Source of the DNA: Calliopsis andreniformis
Taxonomy: Eukaryota; Arthropoda; Insecta; Hymenoptera; Andrenidae
Reading direction: 5' to 3'
Length of the DNA stretch: 64,000 nt
NCBI RefSeq assembly: GCF_051401765.1
Contig: NW_027480423.1
Span: 1,488,001 to 1,552,000 of the forward strand
The notes below the pieces were generated by a model. It saw only the letters and a list, made by a program, of their open reading frames with translations, ran no database searches and was not told where the DNA came from. The position numbers and the translations under genes were made by a program. Below, piece after piece: positions 40,165 to 54,327 of this stretch. Each line of letters begins with the position of its first letter. Within the stretch, counting starts at the first letter, position 1.

Positions 40165-43100
40165 TTCCATCGTATAAAAGGATTAATTGCAACCAGTTTG
40201 AAAGTGATGGTCATTTCTACGTTCCGGGCAACCTAGGCTTCACCCTAGGGCGTTGTTCAACCAGATGGAATAGTTAGGGCATAAGAAGTCAACGCCAGAA
40301 GCATAAAATACGGTATAAATACAACAGCTTTTCCATCGTATAAAACGTATAATAGCAACCAGTGTGAAAGTGATGGTCATTTCTACGTTCCGGGCAACCT
40401 GGGCTGCACTCTACGGCGTTGTTCCACCAGATCGAATAGTTAGGGCCTAAGACGTCAGCGCCAGAAGCATAAAATGCAATATAAATATAACAGTTTTTCC
40501 ATCGTATAAAACGAATAATAGCAGCCAGTGTGAAAGTTATGGTCATTTCTACGTTCTGGGCAACCTAGGCTTAACCCTAGGGCGTTGCTCCAACAGATCG
40601 AATAGTTAGGGCCTTAGAAGTCAACGCCCGACGCATAAAATGCAATAAAAATGCAACAGTTTTTCCATCGTATAAAAGGATTAATTGCAACCAGTTTGAA
40701 AGTGATGGTCATTTCTATGTTCCGGGCAACCTAGGCTTCACCCTAGGGCGTTGCTCCAACAGATCGAATAGTTAGTGTCTCAGAAGTCAACGACCGAAGC
40801 ATAAAATACAAAATAAATTGAACAGTTTTTCCATTGTATAAAACGAATAATAGCAACCAGTGTGAAAGTTATGGTCATTTCTTCGTTCGGGCAACCTGGG
40901 CTTCACTCTAGGGCGTTGCTCCACCAGATCAAACAGCTAGGGCCTTAGAAGTCAACGCCCGAAGCATAAAATACAATATAAATATAACAGTTTTTCCATC
41001 GTATAGAACGAATAATAGCAACCAGTGTGAAAGTTAACGTCATTTCTACTTTCCGGGCAACCTAGGCATCACCCTAGGGCGTTGCTCCAACAGATTGAAT
41101 AGTTGGGGCCTTAGAAGTCAACGCCCGATGCATAAAATACAAAATAAATAGAACAGCTTTTCCATCGTGTAAAACGAATAATTGCTACCGGTGTGAAAAT
41201 TATGGTCATTTCTACGTTCCGGTCAACCTAGGCTTCACCATAGGGAGTTACTCCACCAGGTCAAACAGTTAGTTCCTCAGAAGTCAACGCCCGAAGCATA
41301 AAATACAAAATAAATAGAACAGTTTTTCCATCGTATAAAACGAATAATAGCAACCAGTGTGAAAGTTATGGTCATTTCTACGTTCCGGCAACCTAGGCTT
41401 CACCCCAGGGCGTTGTTCCACCTGATCGAATAGTTAGGGCGTAAGAAGTGAACGCCAGAAGCATAAAATAAAATATAAATACAACAGTTTTTCTATCATA
41501 TAAAACGAGTAATTGCAACCAGTATGAAAGGTGTGGTCATTTCTACTTTCCGGGCAACCTAGGCTACACCCTAGGGCGTTGCTCCAACAGATTGAATAGT
41601 TAGGGCCTTAGAAGTCAATGCCCGAAGCATAAAATGCAATAAAAATACAACAGTTTTTCCATCGTATAAAAGGATTAATTGCAACCAGTTTGAAAGTGAT
41701 GGTCATTTCTACGTTCCGGGCAACCTAGGCTCACTCTAGGGCGTTGCTCCACCAGATCGAATAGTTAGGGCCTTAGAAGTCAACGCCAGGATCATAAAAT
41801 ACAATGAAGATGCAACAGCTTTTCCATCGTATTAAACGAATAATTTCAACAAGTGTGAATGTTATGGTCATTTCTACATTCCGAGCAACCTAGGCTTCAC
41901 TCTAGGGCGTTGATCCAACAGATTGAATAGTTAGGGCCTTAGCAGTCAACGCCCGAAGCGTAAAATACAATATAAATACAACAGTTTTTCCATCATATAA
42001 CAGGAATAATTGCAACCAGTTTGAAAGTGATGGTCATTTCTACGTTCCGGGCCTCCTAGGCTTCACCCTAGGGCGTTGTTCCACCAGATAGGATAGTTAG
42101 GGCATAAGAAGTCAGCGCCAGAAGCATAAAATACAATATAAATATAACAGTTTTTCCATCGTATAAAAGGATTAATTGCAACCAGTTTGAAAGTGCTGGT
42201 CATTTCTACGTTCCGGGAAACCTAGGCTTCACCCTAGGGCGTTGTTCCGCCAGATGAAGTAGTTAGGGCATAAGAAGTCAACCCCCGACGCATAAAATGC
42301 AATAAAAATGCAACAGTTTTTCCATCGTATAAAAGGATTAATTGCAACCAGTTTGAAAGTGATGGTCATTTCTACGTTCCGGGCAACCTAGGCTTCACCC
42401 TAGGGCGTTGTTCAACCAGATGGAATAGTTAGGGCATAAGAAGTCAACGCCAGAAGCATAAAATACGGTATAAATACAACAGCTTTTCCATCGTATAAAA
42501 CGTATAATAGCAACCAGTGTGAAAGTGATGGTCATTTCTACGTTCCGGGCAACCTGGGCTGCACTCTACGGCGTTGTTCCACCAGATCGAATAGTTAGGG
42601 CCTAAGAAGTCAACGCCAGTAGCATAAAATACAATATAAATACAACAGTTTTTCCAACGTATAAAACGAATAATTGCAACCAGTATGAAAGTTATGGTCA
42701 TTTCTACGTTCGGGGCAACCTAGGCTTCACTCTATGGCGTTCTTCCACTACATCGAATAGCAACGGCCTCAGAAGTCAACGCCTGAAGCATAAAATACAA
42801 TAAAAATACAACAGTCTTTCCGTCCTATAACAGGAATAATTGCAACCCGTGTGAAAGTGATGGTCATTTGGACGTTCCAGGCAACCTAATCTTCACTCTA
42901 GGGCGTTCTTCCACCAGATCGAGTTTTTAGGGCCTAAGAAGTCAACGCCAGAAGCATAAGATACAATATAAAGGTAACAGTTTTTCCATCGTATAGAACG
43001 AATAATAGCAACCAGTGTGAAAGTTATGGTCACTTCTACGTTCCGGGCAACCTAGGCTTCACTCTAGGGCGTTGCTCCACCAGATCAAACAGTTAGGGCC

Positions 43101-43979
43101 TTACCAGTCAACGACCGAAGCATAAAATACAAAATGAATAGAACAGTTTTTCCATTGTGTAAAACGAATAATAGCAACCAGTGTGAAAGTTAACGTCATT
43201 TCTACTTTCCGGGCAACCTAGGCTTCACCCTAGGTCGTTGTTCCACCAGATGGAATAGTTAGGGCCTTAGAAGTCAACGCCCGAAGTATAAAATAGAAAA
43301 TAAATAGAACAGTTTTTCCATCGTATAAAACTAATAATTTCAACCAGTGTGAAAGTAATGGCCATTTCTACGTTCCGGACAACTTAGGCTTCACTCTAGG
43401 GCGTTGCTCCACCACATCGAATAGCTACGGCCTTAGAAGTCAACGCCAGAAGCATAAAATACAATAAATATACAAGAGTTTTTCCATCGTATATCAGGAA
43501 TAATTGCAACCAGTGTGAAAGTGATGGTCATTTCTACGTTCCGGGCAACGTAGGCTTCACTCTAGGGCGTTGTTCCAACAGATCGAACACTTAGGGCCTA
43601 AGAAGGCACCGCCAGAAGCATAAAATACAATATAAATATAACAGTTTTTCCATCGTATAAAACGAATAATAGCAATCAGTGTGAAAGTTATGGTCATTTC
43701 TAAGTTCCGGGCAACCTAGGCTTCACACTAGGGCGTCGCTCCAACAGATTGAATAGTTAGGGCCTTGGAAGTCAACGCCCGACGCATAAAATGCAATAAA
43801 AATGCAACAGTTTATCCATCGTATAAAAGGATTAATTGCAACCAGTTTGAAAGTGATGGTCATTTCTACGTTCCGGGCAACCTAGGCTTCACCCTAGGGC
43901 GTTGTTCCGCCAGATGGAGTAGCTAGGGCATAAGAAGTCAACCCCCGACGCATAAAATGCAATAAAAATGCAACAGCTT
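40165..43979 (+). repeat. 23-monomer HOR, 3,815 bp, copy 2
   Basis: This is the tandem partner of copy 1 with the same monomer order and the same three 165-bp monomers. Because the copies look near-identical, the duplication is either very recent or was homogenised recently; an assembly artefact is also possible and cannot be excluded from sequence alone. Confidence 0.88.
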
Positions 43980-46900
43980 TTCCATCGTATAAAAGGATTA
44001 ATTGCAACCAGTTTGAAAGTGATGGTCATTTCTACGTTCCGGGCAACCTAGGCTTCACCCTAGGGCGTTGTTCCACCAGATGGAATAGTTAGGGCATAAG
44101 AAGTCAACGCCAGAAGCATAAAATACGGTATAAATACAACAGCTTTTCCATCGTATAAAACGTATAATAGCAACCAGTGTGAAAGTTAAGGGCATTTCTA
44201 CGTTCCGGGCAACCTAGGCTACACTCTACGGCGTTGTTCCACCAGATCGAATAGTTAGGGCCTAAGAAGTCAGCGCCAGAAGCATAAAATACAATATAAA
44301 TATAACAGTTTTTCCATCGTATAAAACGAATAATAGCAGCCAGTGTGAAAGTTATGGTCATTTATACGTTCCGGGCTACCTAGGCTTCACCCTAGGGCGT
44401 TGTTCCAACAGATCGAATAGTTAGTGCCTTAGAAGTCAACGGCCGAAGCATAAAATACAAAATAAATAGAACTGTTTTTCCATCGTATAAAACGAATAAT
44501 TGCTACCGGTGTGAAAGTTATTTCTATTTCTACGTTCCGGGCCACCTAGGCTTCACCCTAGGGCGTTGTTCCACCAGATGGAATAGTTAGGGCATAACAA
44601 GTCAGCGCCAGAAGCATAAAATACAATATAAATAGAACAGTTTTTCCATTGTATAAAACGAATAATAGCAACCAGTGTGAAAGTTATGGTCATTTCTACG
44701 TTCGGGCAACCTGGGCTTCACTCTAGGGCGTTGCTCCACCAGATCAAACAGCTGGGGCCTTAGAAGTCAACGCCCGAAGCATAAAATACAATATAAATAT
44801 AACAGTTTTTCCTTCGTTTAAAACGAATAATAGCAGCCAGTGTGAAAGTTATGGTCATTTCTACGTTCTGGGCAACCTAGGCTTAACCCTAGGGCGTTGC
44901 TCCAACAGATCGAATAGTTAGGGCCTTAGAAGTCAACGCCCGACGCATAAAATGCAATAAAAATGCAACAGTTTTTCCATCGTATAAAAGGATTAATTGC
45001 AACCAGTTTGAAAGTGATGGTCATTTCTATGTTCCGGGCAACCTAGGCTTCACCCTAGGGCGTTGCTCCAACAGATCGAATAGTTAGTGTCTCAGAAGTC
45101 AACGACCGAAGCATAAAATACAAAATAAATTGAACAGTTTTTCCATTGTATAAAACGAATAATAGCAACCAGTGTGAAAGTTATGGTCATTTCTTCGTTC
45201 GGGCAACCTGGGCTTCACTCTAGGGCGTTGCTCCACCAGATCAAACAGCTAGGGCCTTAGAAGTCAACGCCCGAAGCATAAAATACAATATAAATATAAC
45301 AGTTTTTCCATCGTATAGAACGAATAATAGCAACCAGTGTGAAAGTTAACGTCATTTCTACTTTCCGGGCAACCTAGGCATCACCCTAGGGCGTTGCTCC
45401 AACAGATTGAATAGTTGGGGCCTTAGAAGTCAACGCCCGATGCATAAAATACAAAATAAATAGAACAGCTTTTCCATCGTGTAAAACGAATAATTGCTAC
45501 CGGTGTGAAAATTATGGTCATTTCTACGTTCCGGTCAACCTAGGCTTCACCATAGGGAGTTACTCCACCAGGTCAAACAGTTAGTTCCTCAGAAGTCAAC
45601 GCCCGAAGCATAAAATACAAAATAAATAGAACAGTTTTTCCATCGTATAAAACGAATAATAGCAACCAGTGTGAAAGTTATGGTCATTTCTACGTTCCGG
45701 CAACCTAGGCTTCACCCCAGGGCGTTGTTCCACCTGATCGAATAGTTAGGGCGTAAGAAGTGAACGCCAGAAGCATAAAATAAAATATAAATACAACAGT
45801 TTTTCTATCATATAAAACGAGTAATTGCAACCAGTATGAAAGGTGTGGTCATTTCTACTTTCCGGGCAACCTAGGCTACACCCTAGGGCGTTGCTCCAAC
45901 AGATTGAATAGTTAGGGCCTTAGAAGTCAATGCCCGAAGCATAAAATGCAATAAAAATACAACAGTTTTTCCATCGTATAAAAGGATTAATTGCAACCAG
46001 TTTGAAAGTGATGGTCATTTCTACGTTCCGGGCAACCTAGGCTCACTCTAGGGCGTTGCTCCACCAGATCGAATAGTTAGGGCCTTAGAAGTCAACGCCA
46101 GGATCATAAAATACAATGAAGATGCAACAGCTTTTCCATCGTATTAAACGAATAATTTCAACAAGTGTGAATGTTATGGTCATTTCTACATTCCGAGCAA
46201 CCTAGGCTTCACTCTAGGGCGTTGATCCAACAGATTGAATAGTTAGGGCCTTAGCAGTCAACGCCCGAAGCGTAAAATACAATATAAATACAACAGTTTT
46301 TCCATCATATAACAGGAATAATTGCAACCAGTTTGAAAGTGATGGTCATTTCTACGTTCCGGGCCTCCTAGGCTTCACCCTAGGGCGTTGTTCCACCAGA
46401 TAGGATAGTTAGGGCATAAGAAGTCAGCGCCAGAAGCATAAAATACAATATAAATATAACAGTTTTTCCATCGTATAAAAGGATTAATTGCAACCAGTTT
46501 GAAAGTGCTGGTCATTTCTACGTTCCGGGAAACCTAGGCTTCACCCTAGGGCGTTGTTCCGCCAGATGAAGTAGTTAGGGCATAAGAAGTCAACCCCCGA
46601 CGCATAAAATGCAATAAAAATGCAACAGTTTTTCCATCGTATAAAAGGATTAATTGCAACCAGTTTGAAAGTGATGGTCATTTCTACGTTCCGGGCAACC
46701 TAGGCTTCACCCTAGGGCGTTGTTCAACCAGATGGAATAGTTAGGGCATAAGAAGTCAACGCCAGAAGCATAAAATACGGTATAAATACAACAGCTTTTC
46801 CATCGTATAAAACGTATAATAGCAACCAGTGTGAAAGTGATGGTCATTTCTACGTTCCGGGCAACCTGGGCTGCACTCTACGGCGTTGTTCCACCAGATC

Positions 46901-48456
46901 GAATAGTTAGGGCCTAAGAAGTCAACGCCAGTAGCATAAAATACAATATAAATACAACAGTTTTTCCAACGTATAAAACGAATAATTGCAACCAGTATGA
47001 AAGTTATGGTCATTTCTACGTTCGGGGCAACCTAGGCTTCACTCTATGGCGTTCTTCCACTACATCGAATAGCAACGGCCTCAGAAGTCAACGCCTGAAG
47101 CATAAAATACAATAAAAATACAACAGTCTTTCCGTCCTATAACAGGAATAATTGCAACCCGTGTGAAAGTGATGGTCATTTGGACGTTCCAGGCAACCTA
47201 ATCTTCACTCTAGGGCGTTCTTCCACCAGATCGAGTTTTTAGGGCCTAAGAAGTCAACGCCAGAAGCATAAGATACAATATAAAGGTAACAGTTTTTCCA
47301 TCGTATAGAACGAATAATAGCAACCAGTGTGAAAGTTATGGTCACTTCTACGTTCCGGGCAACCTAGGCTTCACTCTAGGGCGTTGCTCCACCAGATCAA
47401 ACAGTTAGGGCCTTACCAGTCAACGACCGAAGCATAAAATACAAAATGAATAGAACAGTTTTTCCATTGTGTAAAACGAATAATAGCAACCAGTGTGAAA
47501 GTTATGGTCATTTCTACGTTCGGGCAACCTGGGCTTCACTCTAGGGCGTTGCTCCACCAGATCAAACAGCTAGGGCCTTAGAAGTCAACGCCCGAAGCAT
47601 AAAATACAATATAAATATAACAGTTTTTCCATCGTATAGAACGAATAATAGCAACCAGTGTGAAAGTTAACGTCATTTCTACTTTCCGGGCAACCTAGGC
47701 TTCACCCTAGGTCGTTGTTCCACCAGATGGAATAGTTAGGGCCTTAGAAGTCAACGCCCGAAGTATAAAATAGAAAATAAATAGAACAGTTTTTCCATCG
47801 TATAAAACTAATAATTTCAACCAGTGTGAAAGTAATGGCCATTTCTACGTTCCGGACAACTTAGGCTTCACTCTAGGGCGTTGCTCCACCACATCGAATA
47901 GCTACGGCCTTAGAAGTCAACGCCAGAAGCATAAAATACAATAAATATACAAGAGTTTTTCCATCGTATATCAGGAATAATTGCAACCAGTGTGAAAGTG
48001 ATGGTCATTTCTACGTTCCGGGCAACGTAGGCTTCACTCTAGGGCGTTGTTCCAACAGATCGAACACTTAGGGCCTAAGAAGGCACCGCCAGAAGCATAA
48101 AATACAATATAAATATAACAGTTTTTCCATCGTATAAAACGAATAATAGCAATCAGTGTGAAAGTTATGGTCATTTCTAAGTTCCGGGCAACCTAGGCTT
48201 CACACTAGGGCGTCGCTCCAACAGATTGAATAGTTAGGGCCTTGGAAGTCAACGCCCGACGCATAAAATGCAATAAAAATGCAACAGTTTATCCATCGTA
48301 TAAAAGGATTAATTGCAACCAGTTTGAAAGTGATGGTCATTTCTACGTTCCGGGCAACCTAGGCTTCACCCTAGGGCGTTGTTCCGCCAGATGGAGTAGC
48401 TAGGGCATAAGAAGTCAACCCCCGACGCATAAAATGCAATAAAAATGCAACAGCTT
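43980..48456 (+). repeat. 23-monomer HOR, copy 3, expanded to 4,477 bp (27 monomers)
   Basis: The first monomers differ from copies 1 and 2 (gttaagggcatttc against gtgatggtcatttc). Three extra monomers near 44.3-44.8 kb raise the offset to 4,312 bp (ctgggcaacc at 40,556 and 44,868). From about 44,830 to 47,490 it follows copy 2. One additional 165-bp monomer near 47,490-47,655 then raises the offset to 4,477 bp (acaagag at 43,472 and 47,949). Confidence 0.82.
47490..47655 (+). repeat. Single inserted monomer in HOR copy 3
   Basis: Copies 1 and 2 go from ttccattgtgtaaaac straight to a monomer with gttaacgtcatttc. Copy 3 has one more monomer between them, reading acgttcgggcaacctggg, cagatcaaacagctaggg and gtatagaacg. 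It resembles the monomer normally placed near 37,070-37,200 in the unit and also the one near 44,700. At 165 bp it exactly explains the change of offset from 4,312 to 4,477. Confidence 0.75.
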
Positions 48457-49640
48457 TTCCATCGTATAAAAGGATTAATTGCAACCAGTTTGAAAGTGAT
48501 GGTCATTTCTACGTTCCGGACAACCTAGGCTTCACCCTAGGGCGTTGTTCCACCAGATGGAATAGTTAGGGCATAAGAAGTCAACGCCAGAAGCATAAAA
48601 TACGGTATAAATACAACAGCTTTTCCATCGTATAAAACGTATAATAGCAACCAGTGTGAAAGTTAAGGGCATTTCTACGTTCCGGGCAACCTAGGCTACA
48701 CACTACGGCGTTGTTCCACCAGATCGAATAGTTAGGGCCTAAGAAGTCAGCGCCAGAAGCATAAAATACAATATAAATATAACAGTTTTTCCATCGTATA
48801 AAACGAATAATAGCAGCCAGTGTGAAAGTTATGGTCATTTATACGTTCCGGGCTACCTAGGCTTCACCCTAGGGCGTTGTTCCAACAGATCGAATAGTTA
48901 GTGCCTTAGAAGTCAACGGCCGAAGCATAAAATACAAAATAAATAGAACTGTTTTTCCATCGTATAAAACGAATAATTGCTACCGGTGTGAAAGTTATTT
49001 CTATTTCTACGTTCCGGGCCACCTAGGCTTCACCCTAGGGCGTTGTTCCACCAGATGGAATAGTTAGGGCATAACAAGTCAGCGCCAGAAGCATAAAATA
49101 CAATATAAATGTAACAGTTTTTCCATCGTATAAAACGAATAATAACAGCCAGTGTGAAAGTTATGGTCATTTCTACGTTCCGGGCAACCTAGGCTTCACC
49201 CTAGGGCGTTGCTCCAACAGATCGAATAGTTAGTGCCTCAGAAGTCAACGACCGAAGCATAAAATACAAAATAAATAGAACAGTTTTTCCATTGTATAAA
49301 ACGAATAATAGCAACCAGTGTGAAAGTTATGGTCATTTCTACGTTCGGGCAACCTGGGCTTCACTCTAGGGCGTTGCTCCACCAGATCAAACAGCTGGGG
49401 CCTTAGAAGTCAACGCCCGAAGCATAAAATACAATATAAATATAACAGTTTTTCCTTCGTTTAAAACGAATAATAGCAGCCAGTGTGAAAGTTATGGTCA
49501 TTTCTACGTTCCGGGCAACCTAGGCTTCACCCTAGGGCGTTGCTCCAACAGATCGAATAGTTAGTGCCTTAGAAGTCAACGGCCAAAGCATAAAATACAA
49601 AATAAATAGAACTGTTTTTCCATCGTATAAAACGAATAAT
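48457..49640 (+). repeat. 23-monomer HOR, partial copy 4
   Basis: This begins like copy 3 (offset 4,477; gttaagggcatttc at both) and follows it to about 49,110. It then gains one more monomer, so that the rare string ccttcgtttaaaac lies at 44,811 and 49,454 (offset 4,643). After about 49,500 it leaves the HOR: ttccgggcaacctagg replaces the ttctgggcaacctagg of the HOR. Confidence 0.75.
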
Positions 49641-51985
49641 TGCGACCGGTGTGAAAGTTATTTCTATTTCTACGTTCCGGGCAACCTAGGCTTCACCACA
49701 GGGCGTTGCGCCACCCGATCGAATAGTTAGGGCCTAAGAAGTGAACGCCAGCAGCATAAAATGCAATATAAATACAACAGTTTTTCCATCATATAAAACG
49801 AATAATTGCAACCAGTATGAAAGTTATGGTCATTTCTACTTTCCGGGCAACCTAGGCTACACAATAGGGCGTTGCTCCAGCAGTTTGAATAGTTAGGGCC
49901 TTAGAAGTCAATGCCCGAAGCATAAAATGCAATAAAAATACAACAGTTTTTCCATCATATAACAGGAATAATTGCAACCAGTTTGAAAGTGATGGTCACT
50001 TCTACGTTCCGGGAAACCTCGGCTTCACTCTAGGGCGTTGCTGCGCCAGGACGAATAGTTAGTGCATTAGAAGTCAACGCCAGAAGCATAAAATACAGTA
50101 TAAATACAACAGTTCTTCCATCGTATAAAACGAATAATTGCAACCAGTATGAAAGCTAACGTCATTTCTACTTTCCGTGCAACCTAGGCTTCACTCTAGG
50201 GCGTTGATCAAACAGATTGAACAGTTAGGGCCTTAGGAGTGAACGCCCGAAGCATAAAATACAATATAAATATAACAGTTCTCCATCATATAACAGGAAT
50301 AATTGCAACCAGTTTGAAAGTGATGGTCATTTCTACGTTCCGGGCAACCTAGGCTTCACTCTAGGGCGTTGCTCCACGAGATCGAATAGTTAGTGCCTTA
50401 GAAGTCAACGCCAGAAGCATAAAATACAATATAAATACAACAGTTTTTCAATCGTATAAAACGAATAATTGCTACCAGTATGGAAGTGATGCTCATTTCT
50501 ACGTTCCGGGCAACCTAGGCCTCACTCTAGGGCGTTGTTCCACCAGATTGAATAGTTAGGGCCTAAGAAATCAACGGCAGAAGCATAAAATACAATATAA
50601 ATATACCTGTTTTTCCATCGTGTAAAACGAATAATTTCAACCAGTGTGAATGTTATGGTCATTTCTACATTCCGAGCAACCTAGGCTTCACCCTAGGTCG
50701 TTGATCCACCATATTGAATAGTTAGGGCCTTAGAAGTCAACGCCGGAAGCATAATATGCATTAAAAATACAACAGATTTTCTATCGTATAAAAGGATTAA
50801 TTACAACCAGTTTGAAAGAGATGGTCATTTCTACGTTCCGGGCAACCTAGGCTTCACTCTAGGGCGTTGCTCCACCAGATCGAATAGTTCGGGCCTTAGA
50901 AGTCAACGCCAGAAGCATAAAATACAATAAAGATGCAACAGCTTTTCCATCGTATTAAACGAATAATTTCAACCAGTGTGAATGTTATTGTCATTTCTAC
51001 ATTCCGAGCAACCTAGGCTTCACTCTAGGGCGTTGATCCAACAGATTGAACAGTTAGGGCCTTAGGAGTCAACGCCCGAAGCATAAAATACAATATAAAT
51101 ATAACAGTTCTCCATCATATAACAGGAATAATTGCAACCAGTTTGAAAGTGATGGTCATCTCTACGTTCCGGGCAACCTAGGCTTCACTCTAGGGCGTTG
51201 CTCCACGAGATCGAATAGTTAGTGCCTTAGAAGTCAACGCCAGAAGCATAAAATACAATATAAATACAACAGTTTTTCCATCGTATAAAACGAATAATTG
51301 CTACCAGTATGGAAGTGATGCTCATTTCTACGTTCCGGGCAACCTAGGCGTCACTCTAGGGCGTTGTTCCTCCAGATTGAATAGTTTGGGCCTAAGAAAT
51401 CAACGGCAGAAGCATAAAATACAATATAAATATACCTGTTTTTCCATCGTGTAAAACGAATAATTTCAACCAGTGTGAATGTTATGGTCATTTCTACATT
51501 CCGAGCAACCTAGGCTTCACTCTAGGTCGTTGATCCACCAGATAGAATAGTGAGGGCCTTAGAAGTCAACGCCAGAAGCATAAAATTCAATAAAGATGCA
51601 ACAGTTTTTCCATCATATAAAACGAATAATTGCAACCAGTATGAAAGCTATGGTCATTTCTGCTTTACGGGCAACCTAGGCTACACCCTAGAGCGTTGCT
51701 CCTACAGATAGAATAGTTAGGGCCTTAGAAGTCAATGCCCGAAGCATCAAATGCAATAAAAATACAACAGTTTTTCCATCATATAACAGGAATATTTGCA
51801 ACCAGTTTGAAAGTGATGGTCACTTCTACGTTCCGGGCAAGCTAGGCTTCACGCTAGGGCGTTGCTCCACTAGATCGAATAGCTATGGCCTTAGTAGTCA
51901 ACGCCCGAAGCATAAAATACAAAATAAATAGTACAGTTTTTCCATTGTATAAAACGTATAATTGCTACCGGTGTGAAAGTTATGG
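49641..51985 (+). repeat. Mixed monomers with a 5-monomer duplication
   Basis: The 1-nt-deleted string acagttctcc occurs with ctccat at 50,281 and 51,110, 829 bp apart (5 monomers minus 1). The monomers after each match until about 51,540. The block 50,195-51,024 also recurs at about 56,996-57,825 (offset 6,801). The remaining monomers are of several families with no clear order. No non-satellite sequence was seen. Confidence 0.7.
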
Positions 51986-51989
51986 TCAT

Positions 51990-54327
51990 TTCTACGTTCC
52001 GGGCAACCTAGGCTTCACCCTAGGGCGTTGTTCCGCCAGATGGAGTAGTTAGGGCATAAGAAGTCAACCCCGACGCATAAAATGCAATAAAAATGCAACA
52101 GTTTTTCCATCGTATAAAAGGATTAATTGCAACCAGTTTGAAAGTGATGATCATTTCTACGTTCCGGGCAACCTAGGCTTCACCCTAGGGCGTTGTTCCA
52201 CCAGATGGAATAGCTAGGCCATAAGAAGTCAACGCCAGAAGCATAAAATACGGTATAAATACAACAGCTTTTCCATCGTATAAAATGTATAATTGCAAAC
52301 ATTGCGAAAGTAATGGTCATTTCTACGTTCCGGGCAACCTAGGCGTCACTCTAGTGCGTTGCTCCACCACATCTAATAGCTACGGCCTTAGACGTCAACG
52401 ACAGAAGCATAAAATACAATATAAATACAACATTTTTTCCATCATATAAAACGAGCAATTGCAACCAGTATGAAAGCTATGGTCATTTCTACTTTACGGG
52501 CAGCCTAGGCTACACCCTAGGGCGTTGCTCCTACAGATTGAATAGTTAGGGCCTTAGAAGTCAATGCCCGAAGGATAAAATGCAATAAAAATACAACAGT
52601 TTTTCCATCATATAACAGGAGTATTTGCAACCAGTTTGAAAGTGATGGTACTTGCTACGTTCCGGGCAACTTAGGCTTCACTCTAGGGCGTTGCTCCACC
52701 AGATCGAATAGTTAGTGCCTTAGAAGTCAATGCCAGAAGCATAAAATACAATATAAATACAACAGTTTTTCCATCGTATAAAACGAATAATTGCAACCAG
52801 TATGAATGATAACGTCTTTTCTACTTTCCGGGCAACCTAGGTATCACCCTAGGGCGTTGCTTCAACAGATTGAATATTTAGGGCCTTAGAAGTCAACACC
52901 CGAAGCATAAAATACAAAATAAATAGAACAGTTTTTCCATCGTATAAAACGAATAATTGCTACCGGTGTGAAAGTTATGGTCATTTATACGTTCCGGGCA
53001 ACCTAGGCTTTACCATAGGGCGTTGTTCCACCAGATGGAATAGTTAGGGCATAAGAAGTCAACGCCAGAAGCATAAAATACAATATAAATACAACAGTTT
53101 TTCAATCGTATAAAACGAGTAATTGCAACCAGTACGAAAGTTGACGTCATTTCTACGTTCCGGACAACCTAGGCTTCACTCTAGGGCGTTGCTCCAACAG
53201 ATTGAATAGTTAGGGCCTTAGAAGTCAACGCCGGAAGCATAAAATGCAATAAAAATACATCAGTTTTTCCATCGTATAAACGGATTAATTGCAAACAGTT
53301 TGAAAGTGATGGTCACTTCTACGTTCCGGGCAACCTAGGCTTTACTCTAGGGCGTTGCTCCACCAGATCCAATAGTTAGTGCCTTAGAAGTCAACGCCAG
53401 AAGCATAAAATACAATATAAACACAACAGTTTTTCCGTCGTATAAAACGAATAATTGCTACCGGTGTGAAAGTTATGGTCACTTCTACGTTCCGGGCAAG
53501 CTAGGCTTCACGCTAGGGCGTTGCTCCACCAGATCGAATAGCTATGGCCTTAGAAGTCAACGCCCGAAGCATAAAATACAAAATAAATAGTACAGTTATT
53601 CCATTGTATAAAACGTATAATTGCTACCGGTGTGAAAGTTATGGTCATTTCTACGTTCCGGGCAACCTAGGCTTCACCCTAGGTCGTTGTTCCACCAGAT
53701 GGAATAGTTAGGGCCTTAGAAGTCAACACCCGAAGTATAAAATACAAAATAAATAGAACAGTTTTTCCATCGTATAAAACTAATAATTTCAACCAGTGTG
53801 AAAGTAATGGGCATTTCTACGTTCCGGACAACCTAGGCTTCACTCTAGGGCGTTGCTCCACCACATCGAATAGCTACGGCCTTAGAAGTCAACGCCAGAA
53901 GCATAAAATACAATAAATATACAAGAGTTTTTCCATCGTATATCAGGAATAATTGCAACCAGTGTGAAAGTGATGGTCATTTCTACGTTCCGGGCAACGT
54001 AGGCTTCACTCTAGGGCGTTGTTCCAACAGATCGAACACTTAGGGCCTAAGAAGGCACCGCCAGAAACATAAAATACAATATAAATATAACAGTTTTTCC
54101 ATCGTATAAAACGAATAATACCAATCAGTGTGAAAGTTATGGTCATTTCTAAGTTCCGCGCAACCTAGGCTTCACCCTAGGGCGTCTCTCCAACAGATTG
54201 AATAGTCAGGGCCTTAGAAGTCAACGCCCGACGCATAAAATGCAATAAAAATGCAACAGTTTTTCCATCGTATAAAAGGATTAATTGCAACCAGTTTGAA
54301 AGTGATGGTCATTTCTACGTTCCGGGC
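51990..54327 (+). repeat. 14-monomer block B2, copy 1 (2,323-bp period)
   Basis: Anchors ttccgcc at 52,031 and 54,354 and ggata at 52,573 and 54,896 give a period of 2,323 bp, 14 x 166 minus 1, the missing base being in a ccccgacgc monomer that elsewhere reads cccccgacgc. A partial tandem copy follows (54,313 to about 55,302). The whole block recurs 9,457 bp away. Confidence 0.75.

Noticed and set aside
767..48838. Recurrent open reading frames of 64-91 codons on both strands, some almost identical to each other
   Set aside because: Each spans about 1.3-1.7 monomers and repeats because the DNA repeats. Since 166 is not a multiple of 3, the frame shifts at every monomer. No domain, start context or codon signal was seen, so they are shadows of the satellite.
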